Source: Endobugula sp965225895
GTDB lineage: Bacteria > Pseudomonadota > Gammaproteobacteria > Pseudomonadales > Cellvibrionaceae
DNA: 64,000 bases
Assembly: GCA_965225895.1 (NCBI GenBank)
Contig: CBDDBR010000011.1
Coordinates: 930,001 to 994,000 of the forward strand
Reading direction: 5' to 3'
Position numbers and translations under genes: made by a program. The notes under the pieces were generated by a model that had not been told where the DNA came from, ran no database searches, and saw only the letters and a program-made list of their open reading frames with translations. Below are positions 19,057-27,452 of this stretch, one piece after another (the stretch's first letter is position 1; each line of letters starts with the position of its first letter).

Positions 19057-21180
19057 ATGATGCTATCTATGCTTATCAAAAATATAACGAATATTGTGTG
19101 CGCTTCGCTGGTTTCCTTCTCTATTGTAGCCAGTAGCTATGCAGTTACCTCTCAGCCTGACTTAAAAAGTACATCTGCACAAAGTAAAGCCACTCTTGAG
19201 ATAGTAAAAACGTTAGATAAACGTCATTTTGTCGATTTACTTATTAATGACGACCTATCTGTTCGTTTTTTAGACAACTACATCGATAGGCTTGACCCTA
19301 CTAAATCTTACTTTTTACAGTCTGATATTAACGATTTTAAGCAAAAACAAACCTTATTAGATGATGAGCTTAAAAAAGGCAGCAACACCATAGGCTTTGA
19401 AATATATAGCCGCCTAAAAAATAAAATGAGCGCACGCTTACAAAAGCTCATTACTGAGTTAGAACACACGCCCTTTTCTATCGATTTTACAACCGATGAA
19501 GAATTACTCATTGATAACAGCGTTAGCCTATGGCCACAAAATGAATCTGAAGCCGATGATTTGTGGCGTAAACGTGTTAAATCCTACTTTTTAACACAAA
19601 AATTATCGGGTGAAACGATCGAAGAATCACGCACAAAATTACTGAAGCGTTACAGCGATCAATATGAGCGCTTACAAAAAAATACAGCCGAAGATATTTA
19701 TGAAGTTTATATTAATTCATTCACTGAATTATATGATCCCCATACAAACTACTTTTCACCCCGCTCATCAGAAAGTTTTGCTATTCGTATGTCGCTTTCA
19801 TTAGAAGGGATTGGCGCGGTATTACAATTAGAGGATGGCTACACCAAAGTGGTTCGTATTGTTACAGCCGGACCCGCTGACAAGCAGGGACAATTAAAGG
19901 CATCTGATAAAATTTCGGGGGTAGCGCAAGGTGAAGACGGCGAGATGGTGAATGTTATTGGCTGGCGATTAGATGAGGTCGTTGAATTAATACGAGGGCC
20001 TAAAGATTCTATCGTTCGCTTAGAGGTAATATCATCGAGTGGAACAGAAAACGCTGAAAAAATTATTCAAATTAAACGCGATAAAGTGAAGCTAGAAGAT
20101 CAAGCGGCACAAAAAGCTATTATCAATATTGAAGAGAACGGACAAACATTTAAAATGGGTGTTATTAACATCCCTACTTTCTATCTAGATTTTGAAGCTT
20201 ATCGTAATCGTGACAAAAATTATCGCAGCACAACAAAGGACGTGCATCGCTTATTATCAGAACTAGAAGCTGAGAATGTAGATGGGGTGATTGTAGATTT
20301 AAGAAATAATGGGGGCGGCTCACTCTACGAAGCAACAGCAGTGACCGATTTATTTATTGATAAAGGCCCGGTTGTTCAAATAGGAAAAGATGGCGGCAAA
20401 AAACAAAGTGATTATTCTCAAAATAATGCGAAATATAGAGGCCCTTTAGTCGTTCTGATTAACCGATTAAGTGCTTCTGCTTCTGAAATTTTTGCAGGCG
20501 CAATACAGGATTACAACCGAGGCCTTGTTGTTGGCTCGCAATCATTTGGTAAAGGAACAGTACAAACACTAACGCCCTTAAAAAGCCAAGGTGAACTTAA
20601 AATTACAGAGTCTAAATTTTATCGCGTCTCAGGTGAAAGCACCCAACATAGAGGCGTCATTCCTGATATCAACATGCCCGAGCTGATTGATACACAAGAG
20701 GTCGGTGAAAGCAGTTACGACACAGCACTTTCTTGGAGTAAAACTCAGCCTGTAAGACATGGGACTTATTTTGCATTAGAAAATATAGTCACCACTCTAA
20801 ACAATAAGCATAAAGAAAGAATTCAACATAACCCCGACTTTATTTATCTTAATGAGCAAAAAAACCTCTTAAAAGAAGTCAATTCAAGAAAAGTTATTTC
20901 TCTCCAAGAAGAAAAACGCATTACTGAAAAAGAGTTATTAGAGAAAGAAACCTTAGCGATTGAAAACAAACGCCGTAAAACAAAGGGGCTTAGTATTTAT
21001 AAAGACTTTACCGAATTCAAAGATATAACAGAGAAAGAAAATGAAAAACGCGCTGCATCAGCAGGTACAACAACAATAGATACCGAAGATGACGCCATTC
21101 TTAATGAAGCGGGTTACATTTTAAAAGATTTTATTACAATAATTAATAAAGCGAGAGAAAAACTGGCTAATACACCATAA
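19057..21180 (+). CDS. prc: Carboxy-terminal processing protease (tail-specific protease Prc)
   Basis: This 707-residue periplasmic S41 protease degrades or trims proteins with exposed nonpolar C-termini. In relatives it processes lipoproteins and peptidoglycan hydrolases. A signal peptide covers about residues 1-29 (hydrophobic run ending SSYA). The N-terminal helical domain contains the usual DPTKSYFLQSDI segment. A PDZ domain follows (LEGIGAVLQLEDG, GPADKQGQL), then the catalytic core. By alignment with E. coli Tsp (Ser430/Asp441/Lys455) the dyad is Ser474 in NRLSASASEIF with Lys499 in SFGKGTVQ, and Asp485 is conserved. The C-terminal DUF3340-type helical region is present. MMLSML offers two start codons, which hardly affects the product. 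It stands alone, divergent from the adhesin. Confidence 0.95.
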   Translation: MMLSMLIKNITNIVCASLVSFSIVASSYAVTSQPDLKSTSAQSKATLEIVKTLDKRHFVDLLINDDLSVRFLDNYIDRLDPTKSYFLQSDINDFKQKQTLLDDELKKGSNTIGFEIYSRLKNKMSARLQKLITELEHTPFSIDFTTDEELLIDNSVSLWPQNESEADDLWRKRVKSYFLTQKLSGETIEESRTKLLKRYSDQYERLQKNTAEDIYEVYINSFTELYDPHTNYFSPRSSESFAIRMSLSLEGIGAVLQLEDGYTKVVRIVTAGPADKQGQLKASDKISGVAQGEDGEMVNVIGWRLDEVVELIRGPKDSIVRLEVISSSGTENAEKIIQIKRDKVKLEDQAAQKAIINIEENGQTFKMGVINIPTFYLDFEAYRNRDKNYRSTTKDVHRLLSELEAENVDGVIVDLRNNGGGSLYEATAVTDLFIDKGPVVQIGKDGGKKQSDYSQNNAKYRGPLVVLINRLSASASEIFAGAIQDYNRGLVVGSQSFGKGTVQTLTPLKSQGELKITESKFYRVSGESTQHRGVIPDINMPELIDTQEVGESSYDTALSWSKTQPVRHGTYFALENIVTTLNNKHKERIQHNPDFIYLNEQKNLLKEVNSRKVISLQEEKRITEKELLEKETLAIENKRRKTKGLSIYKDFTEFKDITEKENEKRAASAGTTTIDTEDDAILNEAGYILKDFITIINKAREKLANTP

Positions 21181-21259
21181 GTCAATGTACTTATATTCAC
21201 AGTAATAGCACATAACCACTCTGTGCTATTCACTCATTCTATTCGGTAAAAATATAACT

Positions 21260-22081
21260 ATGATTAAAGCAATATCATTTAATGTGAATAGCATTCGCCA
21301 ACGCATTCATCAATTAGAGGCATTAATAGAAAAGCACCAACCTGATTTTATCGGTCTGCAAGAAACGAAAGTAACAGATGAAGATTTTCCGATAGAAACG
21401 ATTGAGAACCTAGGCTATCACGTTACCTTTTTAGGTCAGAAAACACATTATGGTGTTGCCTTATTATCCAAACATCCGTTTATTTCTGCCGATAAAGGCT
21501 ACCCCAGTGATACTGAAGATGCGCAAAAGCGATTTGTGGCTGGTCGATTTAAGTCGCCATTTGGTGGTGAAATTGCTGTATTAAATGGTTATTTTCCACA
21601 AGGAGAGAGCCAGGACCACCCTACTAAATTTCCCAATAAAGCAAAATATTATGAGGATCTTCAAACTTATTTAGAAAGCAATTTCACCCCCGACGATCAA
21701 GTTATTGTTATGGGTGACATGAATATTGCACCCGAAGATATTGATATTGGAATTGGTGAAGATAACCGTAAACGCTGGCTTAAAACAGGAAAATGCAGCT
21801 TTCTACCTATTGAAAGAGAATGGCTGGCTCGCTTGTATGCATGGGGTTTAACCGATACTTATCGTGAACTTTATCCTACAAGTACAGATTTTTATAGCTG
21901 GTTTGATTATCGCAGCAAAGGTTTTGACAGAGAACCTAAAAGAGGCTTACGTATTGACCTTATTTTAGCGACTCAACCGTTAATGTCACGCTGTAAAGAA
22001 GCGGGAATTGATTATGATATTAGGGCAATGGAAAAACCTTCAGACCACTGCCCTATTTGGACGTATTTTTACGACGAATAA
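21260..22081 (+). CDS. xthA: Exodeoxyribonuclease III
   Basis: This 273-residue Mg-dependent AP endonuclease and 3'-5' exonuclease of base-excision repair is close in length to E. coli XthA (268). The endonuclease/exonuclease/phosphatase fold motifs are in order: NVNSIRQR near the N-terminus, metal ligand Glu35 in LQETKV, YGVALLSK, Asp153 and Asn155 in GDMNIAPEDID, and Asp262-His263 in SDHCPIW. It follows prc by 79 bp. An 8-bp inverted repeat at 21204-21230 lies between them, so the two may or may not be cotranscribed. It converges on the kinase-like gene with only 4 bp between stop codons. Confidence 0.95.
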   Translation: MIKAISFNVNSIRQRIHQLEALIEKHQPDFIGLQETKVTDEDFPIETIENLGYHVTFLGQKTHYGVALLSKHPFISADKGYPSDTEDAQKRFVAGRFKSPFGGEIAVLNGYFPQGESQDHPTKFPNKAKYYEDLQTYLESNFTPDDQVIVMGDMNIAPEDIDIGIGEDNRKRWLKTGKCSFLPIEREWLARLYAWGLTDTYRELYPTSTDFYSWFDYRSKGFDREPKRGLRIDLILATQPLMSRCKEAGIDYDIRAMEKPSDHCPIWTYFYDE

Positions 22082-22085
22082 AAGC

Positions 22086-24341
22086 TTATTTATTCTCACT
22101 CATATGTATAGCACGTCCAATAAAGCGCCTTACAATTGCTTGTAAATCACTAATATTAACAGGGAAGTCAATATAGTAATCCATTCCAGATGCTAAACAA
22201 TGTGTTTGTTCGCCCTCTAATTCATGACTAGTAATACCTAAAATCGGTAATTTGTAGACGTCTTTATTCATGCTCATATCTCTTGCTTTTTCTACAAACA
22301 TAGAAAGGTCTATTTTTTCTATATGGCTTTCGCAAATAAAAGCATCAAAAGGTTGAGTGGCTAATAAGGTTAAGCAATCTTCTAAGTGTGTTGCCGTCGT
22401 CACTGTACAACCTAGTTTTTCTAACATAGATTTCATAATGGCAATATCAATAGCTTCTTGCTGAAACAACAATAAATTCTTTTCTTGTAATAAGTCTTTA
22501 TTGAGATTTTCTACTGGTGCTTCTTTTTTATTTTCGATTAATATGCTTTTAATGAGTTTATGCAGTTTTCTATGCTGTAACGGTTTATAAATTGTTTCAA
22601 TGTTAACGTATTTAAGAAAATGATCTGACACAGATTTTATTTTATTTTGTAGCTTACTTAGTGCAACAATCTGTGGCGTAGCCCAAAGTGATTCATGCTC
22701 GGCTACTTGTTTTGAAAAAGATAAACCACTTTCGATATGATCTAAGTGCGTATAAATAATAATAAGTTGATATGGATTACGTTTATCGGCCTCAACAAGT
22801 AGTTGCATAGCCTCATCTTGATCATTTGCTGTATCTACATATAAGCCCCAGTTGTGTAGCGTTTTTGAAAAAACATCAACAATACTATCTGGCGCTTGGA
22901 ATAAGAGCGTTTTTTTACCCGATAGCTTACTTAAATTTTGCCTGTGATTATTGGCTGTCGTGACAGAATCTAAACGAATTGAAATCCAAAAAATGAGGCT
23001 ACCCTCATCATTGTAATAGGCGCCTGCATCGCCACCCATACAATTAGCTAAACCTTTCACAATAGCTAAATTAAGCCCTAACTTAAGATCACTAGAAAAA
23101 TGCGGTGAAAATGCAGAATGGATACTCACTTCAGCTTCTGGTGTACGAATAGGGTTTGGATTAAGAATGGAGAGTTTTAATACTTCAGCACCGTCGGTTT
23201 CGCGATAACTAGAGCTCACAAGTAACTCACCTTGCTCGCAAAACTGGCAAGCACTGCTAATTAAATTACCAATGATTTGCTCTAACCGTTCAGCATCGCC
23301 TCTTACACGCAAAGGAAAGTCACTGGAAAAAGACGAATACAGCTCAACATTATTTTTATGCGCAATAATGCTGGTGTGGCTCAGCGCTTGTTCTATATGG
23401 TAACGCAGATCAATCACGTCTTGATCTAGTAGAACTCGCTCACTTGAAATAACCGATAGCTCGGCTACATTACGTAATAAACTAATTTGCTGATGCCCTT
23501 TTTGTTCAGCTAGTAGCACAAGCTGTTGCTCCTCATCATGTAAAGAAGCATGTTTTAAGAGTTTTAATGTGCCAACAATTTCTTGCATAGACGACTTACA
23601 TTCTATGGTGAGATTATTAAATAATACATCGCGATTATTTAAAGAGCTTTCAGTAGTAATTTTTTCGGCTTCGAGCGTTTTTGTTCTTTTTAATAAATTG
23701 TAATTCGCTTCTAATTTGTCCCAATAATTTTGGCCGATAAATTTACCTTGTCGACAAAGTAATAAGTACAAAATAATCATTATAAGGCCATATAAAATAT
23801 TAATCGGCTGAAATGATGAAATAGCAATAATTGCGCAAGGAATAAAAGAAACAAACATATAAACTTTTAAAAAACGCTGAAAAGGCGCATAGATATATAA
23901 ACTGCCAGCAAATAAAGCCACTGTGTACAGCCATAAAATAGGCGTTTCGTAAACTAAACCGTTATAGTAAGTCACGCTAGCAACAATAAAACCCCACCAA
24001 CATGAACCTAATAACGATAAGAAGAAAAATATTTTTCTCCAACGAGCGGGACCTTGAGCATAAATGTTTTCAAATTTTAAAAGAAAGTAAGCACGAATAA
24101 AGGTAATAAAAAATAGTCCGCCCTCTAATATTAGAGTCATCGTTGGGCTTTTTGTATAAAATTCACCAATAAAAATAGTAAGATTAAATACAACTAAGCT
24201 AAGAAAAATTCCTCGCCTATTATATTTAGCTAAACGTGCATCAGCTTCTCGCATGACATCACGTTGAGCATGTACCTTAGAAGTGGGGGTAAAGTGCGTA
24301 AGGTCTATAATTGACCCAGAAAGTAATTCTTTTATATTCAT
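22086..24341 (-). CDS. Hybrid sensor-kinase-like protein with lost phosphorelay residues
   Basis: This 751-residue inner-membrane protein has six predicted transmembrane helices (about residues 43-197), a coiled linker, a HisKA-like helix pair (about 238-310), an HATPase-like region (about 335-455) and two receiver-like domains (about 475-600 and 620-742). The order is that of BarA/GacS-type hybrid kinases, but the key residues are missing. The HisKA phospho-His position is Ile246 in LTIECKSSM. The conserved N-box Asn is Ser363 in NLISSACQF. No DxGxG G1 box is visible, although the G2-like LGLNLAIVKGL remains. Receiver 1 has Tyr530 in place of the acceptor Asp, with Lys586 kept. Receiver 2 has Glu671 in place of Asp and Phe726 in place of Lys. 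It is probably a pseudokinase scaffold or sensor rather than an enzyme. No partner regulator is adjacent. A conserved small membrane gene lies 39 bp upstream. Confidence 0.8.
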   Translation of the reverse strand: MNIKELLSGSIIDLTHFTPTSKVHAQRDVMREADARLAKYNRRGIFLSLVVFNLTIFIGEFYTKSPTMTLILEGGLFFITFIRAYFLLKFENIYAQGPARWRKIFFFLSLLGSCWWGFIVASVTYYNGLVYETPILWLYTVALFAGSLYIYAPFQRFLKVYMFVSFIPCAIIAISSFQPINILYGLIMIILYLLLCRQGKFIGQNYWDKLEANYNLLKRTKTLEAEKITTESSLNNRDVLFNNLTIECKSSMQEIVGTLKLLKHASLHDEEQQLVLLAEQKGHQQISLLRNVAELSVISSERVLLDQDVIDLRYHIEQALSHTSIIAHKNNVELYSSFSSDFPLRVRGDAERLEQIIGNLISSACQFCEQGELLVSSSYRETDGAEVLKLSILNPNPIRTPEAEVSIHSAFSPHFSSDLKLGLNLAIVKGLANCMGGDAGAYYNDEGSLIFWISIRLDSVTTANNHRQNLSKLSGKKTLLFQAPDSIVDVFSKTLHNWGLYVDTANDQDEAMQLLVEADKRNPYQLIIIYTHLDHIESGLSFSKQVAEHESLWATPQIVALSKLQNKIKSVSDHFLKYVNIETIYKPLQHRKLHKLIKSILIENKKEAPVENLNKDLLQEKNLLLFQQEAIDIAIMKSMLEKLGCTVTTATHLEDCLTLLATQPFDAFICESHIEKIDLSMFVEKARDMSMNKDVYKLPILGITSHELEGEQTHCLASGMDYYIDFPVNISDLQAIVRRFIGRAIHMSENK

Positions 24342-24380
24342 ATATATAAACTGCTATAGAGGATAATATCGGTAAAGTGC

Positions 24381-24581
24381 TTACTGTGTGATCACTTCTA
24401 CCATTACCGTTTTTATAATAAACCCCAAAAGTCCAATACCTAACGCAGCAAATAGAATAATGGTGCCAAATTTGCCTGCTTTTGACTGCTTTGCTAAATC
24501 CCACATGATAAATGTCATAAAAAGGATAAGTCCACCTACGCAAAGGATAAGGGCATAGTTTTCAAACTGATCTATGGTCAT
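24381..24581 (-). CDS. DUF2788 small membrane protein
   Basis: This 66-residue protein has two transmembrane helices (about residues 9-29 and 39-61) joined by a basic loop WDLAKQSKAGKFGT. That loop and the closing GFIIKTVMVE segment are characteristic of the DUF2788 family of gammaproteobacteria as I know it. The family has no established function. It lies 39 bp upstream of the kinase-like gene on the same strand and may be cotranscribed with it. Confidence 0.8.
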   Translation of the reverse strand: MTIDQFENYALILCVGGLILFMTFIMWDLAKQSKAGKFGTIILFAALGIGLLGFIIKTVMVEVITQ

Positions 24582-24692
24582 TTTTTGTTCTATCTCGCCG
24601 ACAATGGCTTGTCATCTGTTTATTTGGAGGAATGCTTATACTACTTTATTTCTCTCTAGTATGTTAGCGTACGCTCGCGTCATCATAACGCA

Positions 24693-24698
24693 TATAAT
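24693..24698 (+). promoter_or_regulatory. Putative -10 element of the lipoprotein gene
   Basis: A perfect TATAAT lies 47 bp before the lipoprotein start. No good -35 hexamer is visible at 16-18 bp, so the assignment is tentative. A GAGGG ribosome-binding site precedes the ATG. Confidence 0.35.
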
Positions 24699-24745
24699 AG
24701 TATAAGACTTTCAACTTAAGATAGTTTTTAAAAACGAGGGAAAAC

Positions 24746-25039
24746 ATGAAAAAATCATTATTTATCATTTCTTTAGCCGCGCTTGGTTTAATTGCTTGCT
24801 CTGAATCTAACGATACCGCATCAACACCAACAGCAGTACAAGAACCTGTTAAAACAGCTCCTGTTGCTGAAGAACAAGCGGCTTCTAGTGTAAAAGAAAA
24901 AGCGGCTGAAAAAGTCGTTGAAGTTAAAGAGCAGGCGTCGGAAAAAGTAGAAGAAGTCAAAGAGCAAGCCGTCGATAAAGTTGATGCGATAAAGGACAGT
25001 GCAGCAGATAAACTAAAAGATCTTAAAGATAAATATTAA
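24746..25039 (+). CDS. Small helical lipoprotein
   Basis: This 97-residue protein has a lipoprotein signal peptide with the lipobox LIAC, lipidated at Cys18. After a short Ala/Pro/Thr-rich linker, residues 47-97 are a charged amphipathic helix. It is built from imperfect 11-residue repeats (EKAAEKVVEVK, EQASEKVEEVK, EQAVDKVDAIK), an apolipoprotein/LEA-like pattern. Such proteins are small envelope lipoproteins that may coat membranes or bind partners; no specific function can be named. It is monocistronic, with a strong terminator 9 bp after the stop codon. Confidence 0.85.
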   Translation: MKKSLFIISLAALGLIACSESNDTASTPTAVQEPVKTAPVAEEQAASSVKEKAAEKVVEVKEQASEKVEEVKEQAVDKVDAIKDSAADKLKDLKDKY

Positions 25040-25048
25040 TCTGTTCAT

Positions 25049-25085
25049 GAAGCTATCGTAAGTAGCGATAGCTTCTCTTTTTCGT
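25049..25085 (+). terminator. Rho-independent terminator of the lipoprotein gene
   Basis: A perfect 10-bp stem (GAAGCTATCG / CGATAGCTTC) with a 7-nt loop at 25049-25075 is followed by a T-rich tract. Confidence 0.85.
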
Positions 25086-25126
25086 TTCCTTTTATCATAT
25101 AACCTTTCGCACCCCTAAACTTCTAT

Positions 25127-25278
25127 CCTTATAACAAAATAATGTTATAAGGACTGGCAAAATCGGCACAATGTACCATACTGAAAGTATGATGATTAAC
25201 TCCTCCCCAAAAGTTAATTATTAAGTTTTACTCCTAATGGTCTTGTCCAGGTGCTCTCCCCAGACACCTGGTTTTTTT
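25127..25278 (+). ncRNA. Candidate small RNA
   Basis: There is no credible coding frame here, but the stretch holds three hairpins in a row. They are CCTTATAAC/GTTATAAGG (25127-25152), CATACT/AGTATG (25177-25191) and a strong intrinsic terminator (25247-25278). The lipoprotein transcript already ends at about 25085, so the second terminator must serve another plus-strand transcript starting in between. The linker contains single-stranded CTCCTCCCC and ACTCCTAATGG, complementary to Shine-Dalgarno sequences, as seen in many base-pairing sRNAs. No Rfam family is recognised, the 5' end is unknown, and the first hairpin could instead be an operator. Confidence 0.45.
25247..25278 (+). terminator. 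Strong rho-independent terminator without an upstream gene
   Basis: A perfect 7-bp GC-rich stem (CCAGGTG / CACCTGG) with an 11-nt loop is followed immediately by seven T residues. Confidence 0.85.
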
Positions 25279-25376
25279 GCCTGTTATTTCTCTTTTTCTT
25301 CGTCTCTCTAATCACTGCCACGCTTACCATTTTATCTATATCCCTATAATAAAGGGCTACGCTAGCCTTTATGTAT

Positions 25377-25587
25377 TTTTCCACACCAGCTGTGGATAAC
25401 TTTGTGAACAATGGTTGGGGAAATACCTCAAACACCTATAAAATAGGCTTTACTGCAGATTGGTTAATTTTTAACCATATTGTTTTTTTCTTTATTTTTC
25501 AATAACTTAATAATGTCAACATAGGATTAATGAAAAAATGATATTTTTTAATTCAAGTAATGACACTTTTTTTACGCATGTGTATAA
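25377..25587. promoter_or_regulatory. Cluster of DnaA-box-like 9-mers beside an AT-rich tract
   Basis: Three boxes sit within 35 bp: TTTTCCACA (25377-25385, plus, one mismatch), TTATCCACA (25391-25399, minus, perfect) and TTGTTCACA (25403-25411, minus, one mismatch). A fourth, TTATACACA (25579-25587, minus), fits the TTATNCACA consensus. Between them lies a very AT-rich stretch with runs of T and A (about 25464-25575), including TGGTTAA-ttt-TTAACCA at 25461-25477. The neighbouring genes are not those usually found at oriC. It may be a DnaA-titration or DnaA-regulatory site, or coincidence. Confidence 0.4.
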
Positions 25588-25643
25588 CATACAGTTAGTA
25601 TCTATTAACGCGCTATTTAGCATTCTTTCTAGACACTTAATTC

Positions 25644-25686
25644 TAGGTCACTTATTACGAAAGAAAGTGTGTAAATAAGTAACCTA
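25644..25686 (-). terminator. Hairpin downstream of sohB
   Basis: A 13-bp stem with one mismatch (TAGGTCACTTATT / AATAAGTAACCTA) and a 17-nt loop lies 10 bp past the sohB stop codon. There is no U-tract, so it may protect or terminate the fimL-sohB mRNA. Confidence 0.4.
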
Positions 25687-25696
25687 AGTCAATACC

Positions 25697-26743
25697 CTAT
25701 CGCATAAAACGCGTATTATTTAATTGGCTAAATAGGCGGCTCACGGCTTTTTCAATACCTAGTTGCACATTAATGCCCAAACGCTCAGGCAATGACTTTT
25801 TAATCGTATATGCAATTTTATAGATGTCTGCGGTTTCAACTTGAGAAATAATATAGTCATCGCTGGTGATTAACTCATCAATCAGTTGCTGTTCCTTTGC
25901 TTGAGAGCCAAACCAGATCTCACCTGTTGCCACGGTATCAATATCTACTACAGGGCGCTGTGTACTTACAAATGTCTTAAATAGCTCATGTGTTGTCTCT
26001 AGGTCTTCAACAAATTTTTGGCGACCCTTATCTGTATTTTCACCAAACATTGTGAGGGTACGCTTATACTCCCCCGCTGTTAGCATTTCAAAATCCACAT
26101 CATTCTTCTTAAGTAGCTTATGAAAATTGGGTAACTGTGCAATAACACCAATAGACCCAATAATGGCAAATGGTGCCGCACAAATTTTCTCGGCTACACA
26201 GGCCATCATATAACCCCCACTAGCAGCTACCTTATCAACACAAATAGTCAGAGGGATGCCTTTATCTTTAATGCGTGATAACTGACTCGCAGCTAAGCCA
26301 TAGCTATGAACCATACCGCCGCCACTTTCTAAGCGTACAACCACTTCATCTTGCTCTGTTGCTAGGCTAAGAATGGCGGTTATTTCTTCTCTAAAGCTAT
26401 CTACAGCAGAGGCTTTAATATCACCATCAAAATCAAGTAAATAAAGACGTTTTTTAACAACATCATTTTCGTTGGTTGCTTTTTTGTCTTTTTTAGCTAA
26501 TTTTGCTTCTTTTTTACGTTTTTTAGCTTCAGCTTTTAGTGTTTCTTGATCGCAAATCACATCTTTTAAGCTGTCTTTTACATCATTGTATTGATCATTA
26601 AGGGGAGTAACTTCAATACTTCCCTCTGATGAGCCTTTATTTTTTTGCCCTGCACTCACAATAATTGCAATGAGAACGGCCACAGTAATTAAAAAAGTGA
26701 TGGCTTTTGCTAAAAACAAACCGTATTCAAATAAAAATTCCAA
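25697..26743 (-). CDS. sohB: Probable inner-membrane protease SohB (peptidase S49)
   Basis: This 348-residue protein has an N-terminal membrane anchor (about residues 8-31) and a charged lysine-rich linker (about 70-90). An SppA-like serine protease domain follows. The predicted catalytic dyad is Ser175 in DKVAASGGYMM with Lys227 in AGEYKRTLT, the standard S49 positions. The length agrees with E. coli SohB (349). SohB is thought to degrade peptides or membrane proteins at the periplasmic face, and it was found as a multicopy suppressor of an htrA (degP) defect. It is the last gene of an apparent minus-strand operon with fimL and a small membrane protein gene (gaps of 33 and 28 bp). Confidence 0.92.
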   Translation of the reverse strand: MEFLFEYGLFLAKAITFLITVAVLIAIIVSAGQKNKGSSEGSIEVTPLNDQYNDVKDSLKDVICDQETLKAEAKKRKKEAKLAKKDKKATNENDVVKKRLYLLDFDGDIKASAVDSFREEITAILSLATEQDEVVVRLESGGGMVHSYGLAASQLSRIKDKGIPLTICVDKVAASGGYMMACVAEKICAAPFAIIGSIGVIAQLPNFHKLLKKNDVDFEMLTAGEYKRTLTMFGENTDKGRQKFVEDLETTHELFKTFVSTQRPVVDIDTVATGEIWFGSQAKEQQLIDELITSDDYIISQVETADIYKIAYTIKKSLPERLGINVQLGIEKAVSRLFSQLNNTRFMR

Positions 26744-26771
26744 GGTAACTCCTTATATGGGTCTATTGTAT

Positions 26772-27419
26772 TTATTGCCAAAGTAAAATATCTGCTTTAG
26801 CGGATGGATTAAGAGGAAGAGCAAGCAGTTTGTTGTTATCAAGGGTGATTTGATAATACGCATCATCGCTCATCGGTAAAAATATATCATTGGTGTATCG
26901 TGCTTTAACAATCGTATCTAACGCTACGCTGTAGTGCTGCAACCACGACCATACATCCAAAATGCCATAAGACTGATTGACTAAATAAGAGCGCTTTGGC
27001 TTGTTGTGTTCATCACGTAATGAAAGGTAACGCCCAGCTAAGCGATGCAAACGATAGCCTGTAGTCTTATTAGCGTTAGAAGACCACTGAATAGCGCGTG
27101 CATTGATCTGCCATTGATCCCCATAAAGCATAAAATGTTGCTGGGTATTCCCTTGTGTAAAGGTGGCATTATAGTGCTGCGAGCCCATTTTTTGAAAACG
27201 AATAGTCGCTGTTAGGGATTGTTGAGAGGAGTCAGTTTTATAACTTAATATATCAAAGGCTAGCACAGATAATATGGCAACAAGCCCAATCAGCAATATG
27301 CCCACTGAGCCTTTTAGCCAATATGTAAACCAGAAACGGCATTTTAATAACAGGTATGCGCTATATAATGCGAGTAATGCAACGAATAATAATAGCGTCG
27401 CCAATAGAATGTAAGTCAT
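26772..27419 (-). CDS. Conserved membrane protein of unknown function
   Basis: This 215-residue protein has two N-terminal transmembrane helices (about residues 3-24 and 35-57). A predicted periplasmic domain of about 155 residues follows, rich in beta-type sequence (QSLTATIRFQKMG, HYNATFTQG, QQHFMLYGDQWQINARAIQW). I recall similar gammaproteobacterial proteins being loosely annotated as cation/multidrug efflux proteins, but nothing here resembles a transporter. It lies between fimL and sohB with short gaps, so it is probably cotranscribed with both. The function is unknown. Confidence 0.7.
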   Translation of the reverse strand: MTYILLATLLLFVALLALYSAYLLLKCRFWFTYWLKGSVGILLIGLVAILSVLAFDILSYKTDSSQQSLTATIRFQKMGSQHYNATFTQGNTQQHFMLYGDQWQINARAIQWSSNANKTTGYRLHRLAGRYLSLRDEHNKPKRSYLVNQSYGILDVWSWLQHYSVALDTIVKARYTNDIFLPMSDDAYYQITLDNNKLLALPLNPSAKADILLWQ

Positions 27420-27452
27420 GACATGAACTAATAGCCTTATAAAAGGCTTAGG

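Noticed and set aside
22086..24341. Active hybrid histidine kinase annotation
   Set aside because: The phosphoacceptor His and Asp residues and the N-box Asn are all substituted, so enzymatic activity cannot be supported.
25214..25435. 73-codon minus-strand frame
   Set aside because: It crosses the strong plus-strand terminator and the DnaA-box cluster, has no ribosome-binding site, and shows no recognisable protein features.
25377..25587. Calling this the chromosomal origin
   Set aside because: Two consensus and two near-consensus boxes plus AT-richness are suggestive, but the flanking genes are not origin-associated and skew cannot be judged from one window.
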